Source: Sanderia malayensis (lineage: Eukaryota > Cnidaria > Scyphozoa > Semaeostomeae > Pelagiidae). Taken from it: a stretch of DNA of 64,000 nucleotides. Under the pieces are notes generated by a model, which saw only the letters and a list, made by a program, of their open reading frames with translations, did no database searches and was not told the origin of the DNA. The stretch spans positions 1 through 64,000 of the forward strand of contig RQOL01000688.1 in NCBI GenBank assembly GCA_013076295.1, written 5' to 3'. The position numbers were made by a program, and so were the translations under genes. This document shows, piece after piece, positions 40,475 through 52,658 of this stretch; the stretch's first letter is position 1; each line of letters opens with the position of its first letter.

Positions 40475-41637
40475 ATTAACATTACTCCACACTAATTGCA
40501 GATGAATCCACGTTGTTACAGCTGAAACGAAGTAAAATACACATGCATTTGCTTGTTTTCAGTGATATTAACATTACTCCACACTAATTGCACATGAATC
40601 CACGTTACTACAGCAGAAAATAAGTAAAATACACATGCATTTGCGTGTTTTCAGTGATGTTAACATTACTCCACACTAATTGCAGATGAATCCACGTTGT
40701 TACAGCTGAAACGAAGTAAAATACACATGCATTTGCTTGTTTTTAGGGATATTAAAATTACTCCACGCTAATTGCACATGAATCCACGTTATTACAGTTG
40801 GAACTAAGTAAAATACCTCTGGATATACTTGTTTTCAGTGATATTCACATTACTGCACACTAGTTGCACATGAATCCACGTTATTACAGCTGAAACTAAA
40901 TAAAATACGCATGCATTTGCTTTTTTGCAGTGATATTAACATTACTTCACAATAATTGCACATGAATCCACGTTGTTACAGCTGAAACTAACTGAATTAC
41001 ACATGCATTGGTTTTTTTGCAGTGACATTAACATTACTGCAAACTAATTGTACATGAATCCACGTTATTACAGCTGAAATTAAATAAAATACACATGCAC
41101 TTGCTTACTTGCAGTAATATTAACATTACTGAAAAACTAGTTCCACATGAATCTACGTTATTACAGTTGGAACTAAGTAAAATACATCTGGATATACTTG
41201 TTTTCAGTGATATTCACATTCCTGCTCACTAATTGCCGATGAATCCACGTTGTTGCAGCTGAAACTAACTAAATTACGCATGCATTTGTTTGTTTGCAGT
41301 GATATTGACATTACTGCACACTAATTGGACATGAATCAACGTTATTACAGCTGAGACTAAGTAAAATACACATTCATGTACTTGTTTTCAGTGATATTAA
41401 CATTACTGCCCACCAATTGCAGATGAATCCACGTTATTAGAGATGAAACTAAGTAAAATACGCATGCATTTGTCTGTTTCCATTGCTATTAACATTACTA
41501 AACACTATTTGCACATGATTCCAGGTTATTAGAGCGGAAACTAACTAAAATACATATGCATTTGTTTGTTTGCAGTGTTATTGACATTACTGCACACTAA
41601 TTGCACATGAATCAACGTTATTACAGCTGAAACTAAG
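40475..41637 (+). repeat. Satellite between insert copies 4 and 5 (13-monomer unit with insert)
   Basis: Insert-to-insert distance 1323 bp; minus 126 this is 1197 bp, or 13 monomers. It starts like 38967-39420, but the GATATTTGCACTACTGC part is missing and the ACTAGT-lineage series of 36600-37390 follows directly. Confidence 0.87.
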
Positions 41638-41797
41638 CTGAAACTGTTGCTACAGCAGTCTTCACATTGAAAATTTTTACAAAATATAAAAGAAAGAGCA
41701 TTAGCCAGGGAAATCATAACAATTGAAAAAGTATTTCAGAAGAAATTTTCGCGTGTTCCCAGCGCGAAAAACACAAAGGCGATTGTTCACGACTTGC
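41638..41797 (+). other. 160-bp non-satellite insert, copy 5
   Basis: Last copy in the window, same breakpoints. AAGAGCATTAGCCAGGGAAA form. Private change GGCGATTGTTCAC (others GGCGAATGTTCAC). Hairpin at 41746-41770, intact 8-bp stem. Confidence 0.9.
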
Positions 41798-43929
41798 ATT
41801 AACATTACTCCACACTAATTGCAGATGAATCCACGTTGTTACAGCTGAAACGAAGTAAAATACACATGCATTTGCTTGTTTTCAATGATATTAACATTAC
41901 TCCACACTAATTGCACATGAATCCACGTTACTACAGCAGAAAATAAGTAAAAAACACATGCATTTGCGTGTTTTCAGTGATGTTAACATTACTCCACACT
42001 AATTGCAGATGAATCCACGTTGTTACAGCTGAAACGAAGTAAAATTTACATGCATTTGCTTGTTTTTAGGGATATTAACATTACTCCACGCTAATTGCAC
42101 GTGAATCCACGTTACTACAGCAGAAAATAAGTAAAATACACATGCATTTGCGTGTTTTCAGTGATATTTGCACTACTGCATACTAATTGGATATGAATCC
42201 AGGTTATTACAGATAAAACTAAATAAAATACACATGCATTTGCTTGTTTTCAGTGCTACTAACAGTACTGGAAAACTAGTTCCACATGAATCTACGTCTT
42301 CACAGTTGGAACTAAGTTATATACATCTGCATGTACTTGTTTTCAGTGATATTAACATTACTGCCCACTAATTGCACATGAATCCACGTTGTTACAGCTG
42401 AAACTAAGTAAAATACGCATGCATTTGTCTGTTTCCATTGCTATTAACATTACTAAACACTAATTGCACATGATTCCACGTTATTAGAGCGGAAACTAAC
42501 TAAAATACATATGCATTTGTTTGTTTGCAGTGTTATTTACATTACTGCACACTAATTGCACATGAATCAACGTTATTACAGCTGAAACTAAGTAAAATAC
42601 ACATGCATTTGCTTCTTTTTAGTGATATTAACATTACTGCCCACTAATTGCAGATGAATCCACGTTACTACAGATAAGAATAAGTAAAATACACATGCAT
42701 TTGCGTGTTTTCAGTGATATTTGCACTACTGCATACTAATTAGATATGAATCCACGTTATTACAGAGAAAACTAAATAAAATACACATGCATTTACTTGT
42801 TTTCAGTGATATTAACATTACTCCACACTAATTGCACATGAATCCACGTTACTACAGCAGAAAACAAGTAAAAAACACATGCATTTGCGTGTTGTCAGTG
42901 ATGTTAACATTACTCCACACTAATTGCAGATGAATCCACGTTGTTACAGCTGAAACGAAGTAAAATACACATGCATTTGCTTGTTTTTAGGGATATTAAC
43001 ATTACTCCACGCTAATTGCACATGAATCCACGTTACTACAGCAGAAAATAAGTAAAATACACATGCATTTGCGTGTATTCAGTGATATTTGCACTACTGC
43101 ATACTAATTGGATATGAATCCAGGTTATTACAGATAAAACTAAATAAAATACACATGCATTTGCTTGTTTTCAGTGCTACTAACAGAACTGAAAAACTAG
43201 TTCCACATGAATCTACGTGTTTACAGTTGGAACTAAGTTATATACATCTGCATGTACTTGTTTTCAGTTATATTAACATTACTGCCCGCTAATTGCAGAT
43301 GAATCCACGTTATTAGTGATGAAACTAAGTAAAATACCCAGGCATTTGTTTGCTTTCATTGCTATTAACATTACTAAACACTAATTGCACATGATCCCAC
43401 GTTATTAGAGCTGAAACTAACTAAAATACACATGCATTTGTTTGTTTGCGGTGATATTAACATTACTGCACACTAATTTCACATGAATCCACGTTATTAC
43501 AGCTCTAACTAAGTAAGAAAGACAGGCACTTGCGTGTTTTCAGTGATATTAACACTACTGCACACTAATGGCACATGAGTCCACTTTATGACAGTTGAAA
43601 GTAAGTAAAATACACATGCATTTGCATGTTTTCAGTGATATTAACATTACTGCAGAGTAATGGCACATGAATCCACGTTATTACACCTCAAACTAAGTAC
43701 AATACACATGCATTTGCTTGTTTTCAGTGATATTAACATTACTGCCCACTAATTGCAGATGAATACACGTTATTAGAGATGAAACTAAGTAAAATACGCA
43801 TGCATTTGTCTGTTTCCATTGCTATTAACATTACTAAACACTAATTGCACATGAATCCACGTTATTAGAGATGAAACTAAGTAAAATACGCATGCATTTG
43901 TCTGTTTCCATTGCTATTAACATTACTGC
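41798..43929 (+). repeat. Satellite after the last insert, ten-monomer period
   Basis: The GATATTTGCACTACTGC series starts at 42164 and again 921 bp later (10 monomers). Later monomers include CTCTAACTAAGTAAGAAAG (about 43502) and two adjacent, nearly identical CTGTTTCCATTGC monomers (43775-43925) that look like a single-monomer duplication. At about 42550-42590 the same context that carries the insert elsewhere reads plain CTGAAACTAAGTAAAATAC, so no insert is present. Confidence 0.82.
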
Positions 43930-44580
43930 ACACTTATTGTACATGAATCCATGTTGCTACAGCTGAAACTAATTAAAATACATATGGATTTGTTTGTTTG
44001 CAGTGATACTAACATTACTACACACTAATTGCGCATGAATCCACGTTATTACAGCTTAAACTAAGTATGAAAGACAGGCATTTGCGTGTTTTCAGTGATA
44101 TTAACACTACTGCACACTAATTGCACATGAATCCACGTTATTACAGATGCCACTAAATAAAATACACAATCATGTGCTTGTTTTAATTAATATTAACAAT
44201 GCTAAACCCTAATTGCACATGAATCCACGTTGTTACAGCTGAAACGAAGTAAAATACACATGCATTTGTTTGTTTTCGGTGACATTAACATTACTGCACA
44301 TTTATTGCACATGAATGCACGTTATTACAGCTGAAACTAAGTAAAGCACACATGCATTTGCTTCTTTTCAGTGATTTTAATATTACTGCACACTATTTGC
44401 ACATGAATCTACGTTAATACAGTTGGAACTAATTAACATACACATGCATTTGCTTGTTTTCAATGATAATAACATTATTGCACACTAATTGCACATGATT
44501 CCACGTTATTAGAGCTGAAACTAACTAAAATACACATCCATTTGTTTGTCTGCAGGGAGATTAACATTACTGCACACTAA
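43930..44580 (+). repeat. Partial leading copy of the 13-monomer unit
   Basis: Seven monomers with the variant order of 45034 onward: CTTATTGTACATG, CTTAAACTAAGTATG, the TTAATTAA monomer (44185) and GAATGCACG. The offset is about 1103 bp (12 monomers), one monomer less than the next pair. A private CACAATCATG occurs near 44165. Confidence 0.8.
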
Positions 44581-45773
44581 TTGGACATGAATTGACGTTA
44601 TTACAGCTGAAACTAACTAAATTAAACATGCATTTGTTTGTTTGCAGTGATATTAACATTACTGCACACTTATTGCACATGAATCCTCGTTATTACAGCT
44701 AAAACTAAATAAAATACACATGCATTTGCTTGTTTTCTGTGATATTATCATTACTGCACACTAATTGCACATGAATCCACGTTGTTACAGCTCAAACTAA
44801 GTAAAATACATATGGATTTGCTTGTTTTCAGTGATTTTAACATTACTGCACACTAATTGCACATGAATCTACGTTTTTACAGTTGGAACTAGGTAAAATA
44901 GATATGCATTTATTGTTTTCAGTAATCTTAACACTGCTGAACAATAATTGCACATCAATCCACGTTATTACAGCTGAAACTAAGTAAAATACACATGCAT
45001 TTGTTTGTTTTCAGTGACATTACATTACTGCACACTTATTGTACATGAATCCATGTTGTTACAGCTGAAACTAATTAAAATACACATGGATTTGTTTGTT
45101 TGCAGTGATTTTAACATTACTACACACTAATTGCACATGAATCCACGTTATTACAGCTTAAACTAAGTATGAAAGACAGGCATTTGCGTGTTTTCAGTGA
45201 TATTAACACTACTGCACACTCATTGCACATGAATCCACGTTTTTACAGATGCAACTAAATAAAATACACATGCATGTGCTTGTGTTAATTAATATTAACA
45301 ATGCTAAACCCTAATTGCACATGAATCCACGTTGTTACAGCTGAAACGAAGTAAAATACACATGCATTTGTTTGTTTTCGGTGACATTAACATTACTGCA
45401 CACTTATTGCACATGAATGCACGTTATTACAGCTGAAACTAAGTAAAGCACACATGCATTTGCTTCTTTTCAGTGATTTTATCATTACTGCACACTATTT
45501 GCGCATGAATCTACGTTAATACAGTTGGAACTAATTAAAATACACATCCATTTGTTTGTCTGCAGGGATATTAACATTACTGCACACTAATTGCAAATGA
45601 TTCCACGTTATTACAGCTGAAGCTAAGTAAAATACACATGCATTTGCTTGTTTTCAGTGATATTAACATTATTGCACACTAATGCACATGATTCCACGTT
45701 ATTAGAGCTGAAACTAACTAAAATATACATCCATTTGTTTGTCTGCAGGGATATTAACATTACTGCACACTAA
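44581..45773 (+). repeat. 13-monomer higher-order unit, copy 1
   Basis: 1193 bp (13 x 92 = 1196), from TTGGACATGAATTGACG at 44581 to its next occurrence at 45774. Marker GACATTACATT (one base shorter than the usual GACATTAACATT) is at 45016 and 46209. The shared small deletions TTTATTGTTTTC and GACATTACATT show that the copies descend from one already modified parent. Confidence 0.88.
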
Positions 45774-46966
45774 TTGGACATGAATTGACGTTATTACAGC
45801 TGAAACTAACTAAATTAAACATGCATTTGTTTGTTTGCAGTGATATTAACATTACTGCACACTTATTGCACATGAATCCACGTTATTACAGCTAAAACTA
45901 AATAAAATACACATGCATTTGCTTGTTTTCAGTGATATTATCATTACTGCACACTAACTGCACATGAATCCACGTTGTTACAGCTCAAACTAAGTAAAAT
46001 ACATATGGATTTGCTTGTTTTCAGTGATTTTAACATTACTGCACACTAATTGCACATGAATCTACGTTTTTACAGTTGGAACTAGGTAAAATACATATGC
46101 ATTTATTGTTTTCAGTAATCTTAACACTGCTGAACAATAATTGCACATCAATCCACGTTATTACAGCTGAAACTAAGTAAAATACACATGCATTTGTTTG
46201 TTTTCAGTGACATTACATTACTGCACACTTATTGTACATGAATCCATGTTGTTACAGCTGAAACTAATTAAAATACATTTGGATTTGTTTGTTTGCAGTG
46301 ATTTTAACATTACTACACACTAATTGCACATGAATCCACGTTATTACAGCTTAAACTAAGTATGAAAGACAGGCATTTGCGTGTTTTCAGTGATATTAAC
46401 ACTACTGCACACTCATTGCACATGAATCCACGTTATTACAGATGCAACTAAATAAAATACACATGCATGTGCTTGTGTTAATTAATATTAACAATGCTAA
46501 ACCCTAATTGCACATGAATCCACGTTGTTACAGCTGAAACGAAGTAAAATACACATGCATTTGTTTGTTTTCGGTGACATTAACGTTACTGCACACTTAT
46601 TGCACATGAATGCACGTTATTATAGCTGAAACTAAGTAAAGCACACATGCATTTGCTTCTTTTCAGTGATTTTATCATTACTGCACACTATTTGCACATG
46701 AATCTACGTTAATACAGTTGGAACTAATTAAAATACACATGCATTTGCTTATTTTCAGTGATAATAACATTACTGCACACTAATTGCAAATGATTCCACG
46801 TTATTACAGCTGAAGCTAAGTAAAATACACATGCATTTGCTTGTTTTCAGTGATATTAACATTATTGCACACTAATGCACATGATTCCACGTTATTAGAG
46901 CTGAAACTAACTAAAATACACATCCATTTGTTTGTTTGCAGGGATATTAACATTGCTGCACACTAA
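45774..46966 (+). repeat. 13-monomer higher-order unit, copy 2
   Basis: Repeats 44581-45773 with few changes. The last two or three monomers differ: here GAACTAATTAAAATAC is followed by CATGCATTTGCTTATTTTC, where copy 1 has CATCCATTTGTTTGTC. A further partial copy sits at about 53873-54500. Confidence 0.87.
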
Positions 46967-49900
46967 TTGCACATGAATCCACGTTATTAGAGCTGAAACT
47001 AACTAAAATACACATGCATTTGTTTGTTTGCAGTGATATTAACATTACTGCACACTAATTGCACATGAATCCACGTTATTACAGCTCTAACTAAGTAAGA
47101 AAGACAGGCACCTGCGCGTTTTCAGTGCTATTAACACTACTGCACACAAATTGGACATGAATCAACGTTATTACAGCTGAAACTAAGTAAAATACACATG
47201 CATTTGCATCTTTTTAGTGATATTAACATTACTCGAAACTAATTGCACATGAATACACGTTATTACAGCTGAAACTAAGTAAAATACACATGCATTTGCT
47301 CGTTTCCATTGCTATTAACATTACTAAACACTAATTGCACATGATTCCACGTTATTAGAGCTGAAACTAACTAAAATACCCATGCATTTGTTTGTTTGCA
47401 GTGATATTAACATTACTGCACAGTAATGGCACATGAATCCACGTTGTTACACCTCAAACTAAGTAAAAGACACATGCATTTGCTTGTTTTCAGTGATATT
47501 AACCTTACTGCAAACTAATTGGACATGAATCAACGTTATTACAGCTGAAAATAAGTAAAACGTGTATGCATTTGCTTCTTTTCAGTGATTTTAACATTAC
47601 TGCACACTATTTGCACATGAATCTACGTTATTACAGTTGGAACTAAGTAAAATATACATGCATTTGCTTGTTTTCAGTGATATTAACATTACTGCACACC
47701 AATTGCACATGAATCAACGTTATTACAGCTGAAACTAAGTAAAATACACATGCATTTGCTTCTTTTTAGTGATATTAACATTACTCGAAACTAATTGCAC
47801 ATGAATACACGTTATTTCAGCTGAAACTAAGTAAAATACACATGCATTTGCTTGTTTCCATTGCTATTAACATTACTAAACACTAATTGCACATGATTCC
47901 ACGTTATTAGAGCTGAAACTAACTAAAATACCCATGCATTTGGTTGTTTGCAGTGATATTAACATTACTGCACACTAATTGCACATGAATCCACGTTATT
48001 ACAGCTCTAACTAAGTAGAGAAAGACAGGCACTTGCGTGTTTTCAGTGATATTAACACTACTGCAGACTTATTACACATGAGTCCACTTTATTACAGTTG
48101 AAAGTAAGGAAAATACACATGCATTTGCATGTTTTTAGTGATATTAACATTACTGCACAGTAATGGCACATGAATCCACGTTGTTACACCTCAAACTAAG
48201 TAAAATACACATGCATTTGCTTGTTTTCAGTGATATTAACCTTACTGCACACTAATTGGACATGAATCAACGTTATTACAGCTGAAACTAAGTAAAACTT
48301 GTATGCATTTGCTTCTTTTCAGTAATTTTAACATTACTGCACACTATTTGCACATGAATCTACGTTATTACAGTTGGAACTAAGTAAAATATACATGCAT
48401 TTGCTTGTTTTCAGTGATATTAACATTACTGCACACCAATTGCACATGAATCAACGCTATTACAGCTGAAACTAAGTAAAATACACATGCATTTGCTTCT
48501 TTTTAGTGATATTAACATTACTCGAAACTAATTGCACATGAATACACGTTATTTCAGCTGAAACTAAGTAAAATACACATGCATTTGCTTGTTTCCATTG
48601 CTATTAACATTACTAAACACTAATTGCACATGATTCCACGTTATTAGAGCTGAAACTAACTAAAATACCCATGCTTTTGTTTGTTTGCAGTGATATTAAC
48701 ATTACTGCACACTAATTGCACATGAATCCACGTTATTACAGCTCTAACTAAGTAAGAAAGACAGGCACTTGCGTGTTTTCAGTGATATTAACACTACTGC
48801 ACACTTATTGCACATGAGTCCACTTTATTACAGTTGAAAGTAAGTAAAATACACATGCATTTGCATGTTTTCAATGATATTAACATTACTGCACAGTAAT
48901 GGCACATGAATCCACGTTGTTACCCCTCAAACTAAGTAAAATACACATGCATTTGCTTGTTTTCAGTGATATTAACCTTACTGCACACTAATTGGACATG
49001 AATCAACGTTATTACAGCTGAAACTAAGTAAAACTTGCATGCATTTGCTTCTTTTCAGTGATTTTAACATTACTGCACCCTATTTGCACATGAATCTACG
49101 TTATTACAGTTGGAACTAAGTAAAATATACATGCATTTCCTTGTTTTCAGTGATATTAACATTACTGCACACCAATTGCACATGATTCCACGTTATTACA
49201 GCTGAGGCTAAGTAAAATACACATGCATTTGCTTGTTTTCAGTGATATTAACTTTACTGCACACTAATTGCATACGATTCCACGTTATTAGAGCTTACAC
49301 TAACTAAAATACACATGCATTTGTTTGTTTGCAGTGATATTAACATTACTGCACACTAATTGCACATGAATCCACGTTATTACAGCGGAAACTAAGTAAA
49401 CTACACATGCACTTGCGTGTTTTCAGTGATATTAACACTACTGCACACTAATGGCACATGAGTCCACTTTATTACAGATAAAACTAAATAATATACACAT
49501 GCATTTCCTTGTTTTCAGTGCTACTAACATTACTGAAAAACTAGTTCCACATGAATTTACGTATTTACAGTTGGAACTAAGTTATATACATCTGCAAGTA
49601 CTTGTTTTCAGTGATATTAACATTACTGCCCACTAATTGCAGATGAATCCACGTTATTAGTGATGAAACTAAGTAAAATACGCAGGCATTTGTTTGTTTT
49701 CATTGCTATTAACATTACTAAACACTAATTGCACATGATTCCACGTTATTAGAGATGAAACTAAGTAAAATACGCATGCCTTTGTTTGTTTTCATTGCTA
49801 TTACCATTACTAAACATTAATTGCACATGATTCCAGGTTATTAGAGCCTAAACTAACTAAAATACACATCCATTTGTTTGTTTGCAGGGATATTAACATT

Positions 49901-50097
49901 GCTGCACACTGATTGCAAATGAATCCACGTTATTAGAGCTGAAACTAACTAAAATACACATGCATTTGTTTGTTTGCAGTGATATTAACCTTACTGCACA
50001 GTAATTGGACATGAATCAACGTTATTACAGCTGAAACTAACTAAAATACACATGCATTTGTTTGTTTGCAGTGATATTAACCTTACTGCACACTAAT
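46967..50097 (+). repeat. Eight-monomer higher-order units (about three copies)
   Basis: Marker GGACATGAATCAACG followed by a TTGTATGC/GTGTATGC/TTGCATGC monomer lies at 47521, 48258 and 48994, spacings 737 and 736 bp (8 x 92). Each unit contains CTCGAAACTAATTGC with GAATACACG, a CCATTGCTATTAAC monomer, CTCTAACTAAG, CACTTTATTACAG and CACAGTAATGGC. Unit 3 diverges near 49170 into the series GAGGCTAAG ... GATAAAACTAAATAATATAC (about 49480), also found at 51500, 58955 and 62730. Confidence 0.87.
49945..49979 (+). other. Example of the splice-acceptor-like motif carried by monomers
   Basis: CTAAC (49945-49949) matches the branch-point consensus and is followed, about 30 nt later, by TTTGTTTGTTTGCAG ending at 49979, a pyrimidine-rich tract closed by CAG. 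Many monomers carry this pair (CTAAC or CTAAG, then TTGTTTTCAG or TTGTTTGCAG). Monomers of the CTAGGTAAAATAC class add a donor-like AG/GTAAAA. The spacing matches real introns, but there is no evidence that the array is spliced or transcribed. Confidence 0.4.
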
Positions 50098-52125
50098 TGG
50101 ACATGAATCAACGTTATTACAGCTGAAACTAAGTAAAATACACATGCATTGGTTTGTTTGCAGTGATATTAACATTACTGAACACTAATTGCACATGAAT
50201 CCACGTTATTACAGCTCTAACTAAGTAAGAAAGACAGGCACTTGCGTGTTTTCAGTGATATTAACACTACTGCAGACTTATTACACATGAGTCCACTTTA
50301 TTACAGTTGAAAGTAAGGAAAATACACATGCATTTGCATGTTTTCAGTGATATTAACATTACTGCACAGTAATGGCACATGAATCCACGTTGTTACACCT
50401 CAAACTAAGTAAAATACACATGCATTTGCTTGTTTTCAGTGATATTAACCTTACTGCACACTAATTGGACATGAATCAACGTTATTACAGCTGAAACTAA
50501 GTAAAACTTGTATGCATTTGCTTCTTTTCAGTAATTTTAACATTACTGCACACTATTTGCACATGAATCTACGTTATTACAGTTGGAACTAAGTAAAATA
50601 TACATGCATTTGCTTGTTTTCAGTGATATTAACATTACTGCACACCAATTGCACATGAATCAACGTTATTACAGCTGAAACTAAGTAAAATACACATGCA
50701 TTTGCTTCTTTTTAGTGATATTAACATTACTCGAAACTAATTGCACATGAATACACGTTATTTCAGCTGAAACTAAGTAAAATACACATGCATTTGCTTG
50801 TTTCCATTGCTGTTAACATTACTAAACACTAATTGCACATGATTCCACGTTATTAGAGCTGAAACTAACTAAAATACCCATGCATTTGTTTGTTTGCAGT
50901 GATATTAACATTACTGCACACTAATTGCACATGAATCCACGTTATTACAGCTCTAACTAAGTAAGAAAGACAGGCACTTGCGTGTTTTCAGTGATATTAA
51001 CACTACTGCACACTTATTGCACATGAGTCCACTTTATTACAGTTGAAAGTAAGTAAAATACACATGCATTTGCATGTTTTCAGTGATATTAACATTACTG
51101 CACAGTAATGGCACATGAATCCACGTTGTTACCCCTCAAACTAAGTAAAATACACATGCATTTGCTTGTTTTCAGTGATATTAACCTTACTGCACACTAA
51201 TTGGACATGAATCAACGTTATTACAGCTGAAACTAAGTAAAACTTGCATGCATTTGCTTCTTTTCAGTGATTTTAACATTACTGCACCCTATTTGCACAT
51301 GAATCTACGTTATTACAGTTGGAACTAAGTAAAATATACATGCATTTCCTTGTTTTCAGTGATATTAACATTACTGCACACCAAATGCACATGATTCCAC
51401 GTTATTACAGCTGAGGCTAAGTAAAATACACATGCATTTGCTTGTTTTCAGTGATATTAACACTACTGCACACTAATGGCACATGAGTCCACTTTATTAC
51501 AGATAAAACTAAATAATATACACATGCATTTCCTTGTTTTCAGTGCTACTAACATTACTGAAAAACTAGTTCCACATGAATTTACGTTTTTACAGTTGGA
51601 ACTAAGTTATATACATCTGCAAGTACTTGTTTTCAGTGATATTAATATTACTGCCCACTAATTTCAGATGAATCCACGTTATTAGTGATGAAACTAAGTA
51701 AAATACGCAGGCATTTGTTTGTTTTCTTTGCTATTAACATTACTAAACACTAATTGCACATGATTCCACGTTATTAGAGATGAAACTAAGTAAAATACGC
51801 ATGCCTTTGTTTGTTTTCATTGCTATTACCATTACTAAACACTAATTGCACATGATTCCAGGTTATTAGAGCTCTAACTAAGTAGGAAAGACAGGCACTT
51901 GTGTGTTTTCAGTGATATTAACACTACTGCACACTAATTGCATATGAATCCACGTTATTACAGCTGAAACTAAGTAAAATACACATGCATTTGCTTGTTT
52001 TCAGTGATATTAACATTACAGCACACTTATTGCACATGAATCCACGTTATTACAGCTGAAACTAAATAAAATACACATGGAGTTATTTGTTTGCAATGAT
52101 ATTGACATTACTGCACACTAATTGG
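50098..52125 (+). repeat. Block delta, copy 1 (about 22 monomers)
   Basis: Recopied at 57368-59578 with an offset of 7270 bp (79 monomers). It contains two further eight-monomer units (GGACATGAATCAACG at 50467 and 51203). Near 51460 the offset to the second copy rises to 7454 bp: this copy lacks two monomers (the CATACGATTCC and CTACACATGCACTTGCG types) that are present at 49260-49440 and 58740-58920. Confidence 0.88.
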
Positions 52126-52658
52126 ACATGAATCAACGTTATTACAGCTGAAACTAAGTAAAATACACATGCATTTGCTTCTTTTTAGTGATATTAACAT
52201 TACTCGAAACTAATTGCACATGAATCCACGTTGTTACAGCTGAAACTAACTAAATTACGCATGCATTTGTTTGTTTGCATTGATATCGACATTACTGTAC
52301 ACTAATTGGACATGAATCAACGTTATTAAAGCTGAAACTAAGTAAAATACACATGCATTTGCCTCTTTTTAGTGATATTAACATTACTCGAAACTAATTG
52401 CAAATGAATTCACGTTATTACAGCTGAAAATAACTAAATTAAACATGCATTTGTTTGTTTCCAGTGATATTGACATTACTGCACACTAATTGCAAATGAA
52501 TCCGCGTTATTACAGCTGAAAATAACTAAATTAAACATGCATTTGTTTGTTTGCAGTGATATTAACATAACTGCACACTTATTGCACATGAATCCACGTT
52601 ATTACAGCTGAAACTAAGTAAAACAAACATGCATTTGCTTCTTTTCAGTGACTTTAAC
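52126..52658 (+). repeat. Satellite monomers between blocks delta and epsilon
   Basis: About six monomers, including GAAAATAACTAAATTAAAC twice and AATGAATCCGCG (about 52497), which recurs at about 63359. Nothing else is seen. Confidence 0.8.
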
